DNA from: Pseudomonadota bacterium
GTDB taxonomy: Bacteria; Pseudomonadota; Gammaproteobacteria; Arenicellales; Poriferihabitantaceae
Length of the DNA: 8,626 nucleotides
Reading direction: 5' to 3'
Assembly: GCA_024226105.1 (NCBI GenBank)
Contig: JAAELZ010000862.1
Location: 1 to 8,626, forward strand
Of this stretch, positions 6,465-8,626 are shown one piece after another. Position numbers and translations under genes: made by a program. The first letter of the stretch is position 1; every line of letters begins with the position of its first letter. Under the pieces are notes generated by a model. The model was not told the DNA's origin, made no database searches, and saw only the letters and a list, made by a program, of their open reading frames with translations.

Positions 6465-6818
6465 ATGGATATAATCTATCTTCATGATTTGGCAATTGAT
6501 TGCGTGATCGGTGCCTGGGACTGGGAGCGAGAAATAATACAGACCGTGTATGTCGATCTTGACATGGGCTGGGATATTTCTAAGGCGGGTGTCAGCGATG
6601 ATCTGGAAGACACCCTGAGCTACAAGGATATTTCTATCGCCGTTACAGAACTGGTCGTTGAGCGAAAGTTCAAACTGGTCGAAACCATGGCAACCGAAAT
6701 CTCGGCCTTGTTGTTGCTTGAGTTTAATATCCCATGGTGCCGGGTAAAAATCAATAAACGCGGTGCTGTCAGCGGTGCGCAGGATGTGGGTGTGGTGATC
6801 GAGCGCGGTCAGAAATGA
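6465..6818 (+). CDS. folB: Dihydroneopterin aldolase
   Basis: FolB cleaves 7,8-dihydroneopterin to 6-hydroxymethyl-7,8-dihydropterin and glycolaldehyde in folate synthesis, in the cytoplasm. The 117-residue product has the usual family length and aligns with E. coli FolB throughout. It has MDIIYLHDL at the N terminus, IGAWDWER with the pterin-contacting E21, LSYKDI (residues 51-56), KLVETMATEI, and VKINKRGAV containing the likely catalytic K98. GVVIERG closes the protein. The residue after K98 is Arg where E. coli has Pro. ATG 6465 matches the family N terminus exactly, but no Shine-Dalgarno site precedes it. The stop overlaps the folK start in an ATGA arrangement, implying translational coupling with the next enzyme of the same pathway. 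Confidence 0.95.
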   Translation: MDIIYLHDLAIDCVIGAWDWEREIIQTVYVDLDMGWDISKAGVSDDLEDTLSYKDISIAVTELVVERKFKLVETMATEISALLLLEFNIPWCRVKINKRGAVSGAQDVGVVIERGQK

Positions 6819-7321
6819 CGCAGCTGGTATTGAGCCTGGGTAGCAATATACAGCGGCAAAAGCATATACGCTTTGCTCTGAAGGCGTTAAAAGGGTTGTT
6901 TGGGGAGCTTGATATTTCGCCGGTATATGAAACCCGGGCCGTCGGCTTTGAAGGGCCTGATTTTTACAACCTGGTGGTCGTGGCGAACACCTCACTCGAC
7001 CTTGACGCTCTGCTTGGCGCTATTCGTCGAATTGAAAATGAGGCGGGGCGGGTTAGAGAGGAGAAAAGCTTTCAGAGCCGCAATCTCGATATCGATATAT
7101 TATTGTTGGGAGATGCAAATTTGCATGATCAGGGGCGTAATATACCGCGCCGTGAAATTGAACATGCAGCCTACGTGCTAAAACCCCTGGCCTTTCTGTT
7201 GCCCGATATGCGTCACCCGGTTTCAGGACAGCGCTATGAAGATATGTGGCGTGTATTTCACGACAACGAGCCCGCGCCAAAACGCATCGACTTTGCACTG
7301 GTTGATCATGAGCCAGGCTGA
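6815..7321 (+). CDS. folK: 6-hydroxymethyl-7,8-dihydropterin pyrophosphokinase (HPPK)
   Basis: FolK transfers pyrophosphate from ATP to the product of FolB, preparing it for dihydropteroate synthase. The 168-residue protein begins with LSLGSN (residues 6-11). It continues with SPVYETRAVGF.GPDFYNLVV, the family's pterin-binding section, and IRRIENEAGRVR. The metal-binding signature is SRNLDIDILLLGD, with D92 and D94 as the two magnesium-binding aspartates and R89 before them. The E. coli form of this loop is RWGPRTLDLD; here it is of the alternative KxFxSRxLDID type that I know from other gammaproteobacteria, so a natural variant rather than decay. VLKPLAFLLPDMRHP is also typical. It starts within the folB stop (4-base overlap) and overlaps rsmG by 14 bases. 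Confidence 0.93.
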   Translation: MTQLVLSLGSNIQRQKHIRFALKALKGLFGELDISPVYETRAVGFEGPDFYNLVVVANTSLDLDALLGAIRRIENEAGRVREEKSFQSRNLDIDILLLGDANLHDQGRNIPRREIEHAAYVLKPLAFLLPDMRHPVSGQRYEDMWRVFHDNEPAPKRIDFALVDHEPG

Positions 7322-8033
7322 AAGCCCGAGAATAAGTACGGCACAGCATGATTTGCTTTGCCTGGGAATTGAGGTTTTGGGCCTGGATATATCTGCTGAT
7401 TCCCTCAGGGCGATCGAAATACATTTATCGCTGGTACAAAAATGGCGTTCAAAAATGAACCTGATTTCAATTGCCAATGAGCGAGACCTGATCACCCATC
7501 ATGCGCTCGATAGCCTTGCACTGCTGCCCTTAATAGAGGAAAGCCAGCGGGTGCTGGATTTTGGAACGGGTGCGGGTTTCCCCGGCATGCTGCTGGCGGC
7601 GGCAAAACCAGGGATATCTTTTAGCCTGCTGGATAGCCGCACTCGCCGGATTGAGTTTCTACGTTTGGTGAATGCTCAAGCGAGACTTAAAAACGTAACT
7701 TTTATAAGTGCGCGTGTTGAGGCGTTTTCGCCGGGTGACGGTTTCGAGCCGGAAAATTCCCTGATTTCCCCTTATTCGGATGTGCATGCGCCGATGAAAT
7801 TTGATACGCTCATCGCGCGTGCCGTGGCATCGCTGGATCAGCTGGTGGAGATGACGTCCCCATTGCGTCTTTCGGGGCAGCGCCTGGTTGCCATGAAGGG
7901 CCAGTATCCGGGGGAAGAGCTCGAAGTGCTGGATAAACTGTATTCTGATAAATTTGTATCCGTGTCAGTTGAGCTACTCGACGTGCCTTTCCTCGACGCA
8001 GAGCGACATGCCATTATCATTGAATTCAGATAG
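7308..8033 (+). CDS. rsmG: 16S rRNA (guanine-527-N7) methyltransferase RsmG
   Basis: RsmG (GidB) uses S-adenosylmethionine to methylate G527 of 16S rRNA; in other bacteria its loss gives low-level streptomycin resistance. Landmarks are QKWRSKMNLISI (residues 44-55), LITHHALDSLALLPLI (61-76), the SAM-binding VLDFGTGAGFPGMLLA (82-97), LLDSRTRRIEFL (107-118), and FDTLIARAVASL (165-176). The latter is followed by a GQRLVAMKGQYPGEEL loop. With start ATG 7308 it has 241 residues, against 207 in E. coli. The excess is an N-terminal stretch plus an insertion at about 143-164, rich in Pro, Ser and acidic residues. The frame is open to 7236, and TTG 7302 is possible, but ATG 7308 is the best start and overlaps folK by 14 bases. 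mnmG, the common upstream partner, is absent; parA follows. Confidence 0.94.
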   Translation: MSQAESPRISTAQHDLLCLGIEVLGLDISADSLRAIEIHLSLVQKWRSKMNLISIANERDLITHHALDSLALLPLIEESQRVLDFGTGAGFPGMLLAAAKPGISFSLLDSRTRRIEFLRLVNAQARLKNVTFISARVEAFSPGDGFEPENSLISPYSDVHAPMKFDTLIARAVASLDQLVEMTSPLRLSGQRLVAMKGQYPGEELEVLDKLYSDKFVSVSVELLDVPFLDAERHAIIIEFR

Positions 8034-8080
8034 ATTCAACGAACATCTTCTTACGTTTTATTTCAGGAAATCAGTAGTAT

Positions 8081-8626
8081 ATGAATGCTCGTATTATAGC
8101 CGTAACCAACCAAAAGGGCGGTGTAGCGAAAACCACCACTGCGGTCAATCTACTTGCGGCGATTGCCCGCAGAGGGTTGCGCTGCCTGCTGGTGGATATT
8201 GATCCGCAGGCCAATGCGAGCGTTTCAAGCGGGGTAAATATCAATGCCATCGAGGCGGGCATTTATGATGTACTGCTGGGTGATGCCCAAATCGAGCAGG
8301 CGATTGTGGCCTCGGCCGATCAATACGATATTTTGCCCGCAGGCCCCGAGCTGGCCGGCGCGCAGGTGGAGTTGCTGGAATTTTCGGATAAAGATTTTCG
8401 TTTACGTGATGCGCTGGCGCGCGTTGCGGGAGAGTATGACGTGATTCTGATTGATACGCCGCCTTCGCTGAACGTGTTGACGATCAACGCGCTGGCGGCA
8501 GCCACGGATGTATTGATACCCGTGCAGTGTGAATATTTTGCCCTGGAGGGTTTGAGTGGACTGATAACGACCATGGGCATGGTACGCAAGGCACTTAACC
8601 CCGGGCTAAGTATTCTCGGTGTGGTG
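8081..8626 (+). CDS. parA: ParA/Soj chromosome-partitioning ATPase, N-terminal part
   Basis: The frame runs from ATG 8081 through the window end, giving 182 complete codons of a protein usually about 260 residues long. ParA ATPases bind DNA non-specifically in the ATP dimer form and, with ParB bound at parS, move replicated origins apart. The product has the deviant Walker A motif NQKGGVAKTTT (residues 10-20), with signature K12 and catalytic K17. VDIDPQANAS (38-47) is the Walker A' region, and VILIDTPPSL (121-130) is Walker B with D125. VLIPVQCEYFALEGLSGL is the typical following section. Residue 16 is Ala where chromosomal Soj proteins usually have Gly. AGGA (8065-8068) lies 12 bases before the start, farther than usual. 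It follows rsmG by 47 bases, as in many origin-proximal loci, and parB is expected next. Confidence 0.95.
   Translation, partial: MNARIIAVTNQKGGVAKTTTAVNLLAAIARRGLRCLLVDIDPQANASVSSGVNINAIEAGIYDVLLGDAQIEQAIVASADQYDILPAGPELAGAQVELLEFSDKDFRLRDALARVAGEYDVILIDTPPSLNVLTINALAAATDVLIPVQCEYFALEGLSGLITTMGMVRKALNPGLSILGVV

Noticed and set aside
7236..7307. 24-residue N-terminal extension of rsmG from ATG 7236
   Set aside because: It would overlap folK by 86 bases, and the added residues do not resemble RsmG. ATG 7308 fits the family length better.

Overview
The window looks like ordinary chromosomal DNA from a gammaproteobacterium. All recognisable proteins are housekeeping or widely conserved types. 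The plsY-folB-folK-cca set recalls a cluster known from Pseudomonas and relatives, and the NadA, Cca, PlsY and FolB sequences match E. coli-type proteins motif by motif. Genus cannot be fixed from the sequence. I see no insertion sequence, phage gene, CRISPR array, rRNA or tRNA, and no clear new multi-gene system.

Layout. Positions 1-300 hold the tail of a LysR-type regulator. Next are a small uncharacterised protein (334-720) and the RNA pyrophosphohydrolase gene rppH (838-1350), followed by a likely terminator. A secreted thioredoxin-like protein (1542-2048) converges on cca (3407-2127, minus), with a long hairpin between them. The cca gene is head-to-head with, and overlaps by 10 bases, a predicted zinc aminopeptidase lipoprotein gene (3398-4465). 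That gene converges on nadA (5568-4501, minus), and plsY (6294-5683, minus) lies upstream of nadA on the same strand. A divergent intergenic region separates plsY from the tightly packed plus-strand run folB-folK-rsmG-parA (6465 to the window end), where parA is cut off.

Functions. The genes serve mRNA 5'-end decay (RppH), tRNA 3'-end maturation (Cca), NAD synthesis (NadA), phospholipid initiation (PlsY), folate synthesis (FolB then FolK, consecutive steps), 16S rRNA methylation (RsmG) and chromosome segregation (ParA). The least understood items are the 334-720 protein and the aminopeptidase lipoprotein.

Points worth a second look are the head-to-head overlapping start regions of cca and the lipoprotein gene, rsmG-parA attached to folBK rather than following mnmG, an Ala in the ParA Walker A loop, an internal insertion in RsmG, a perfect tandem 12-mer just before the thioredoxin-like gene, and the near absence of Shine-Dalgarno motifs before the start codons.
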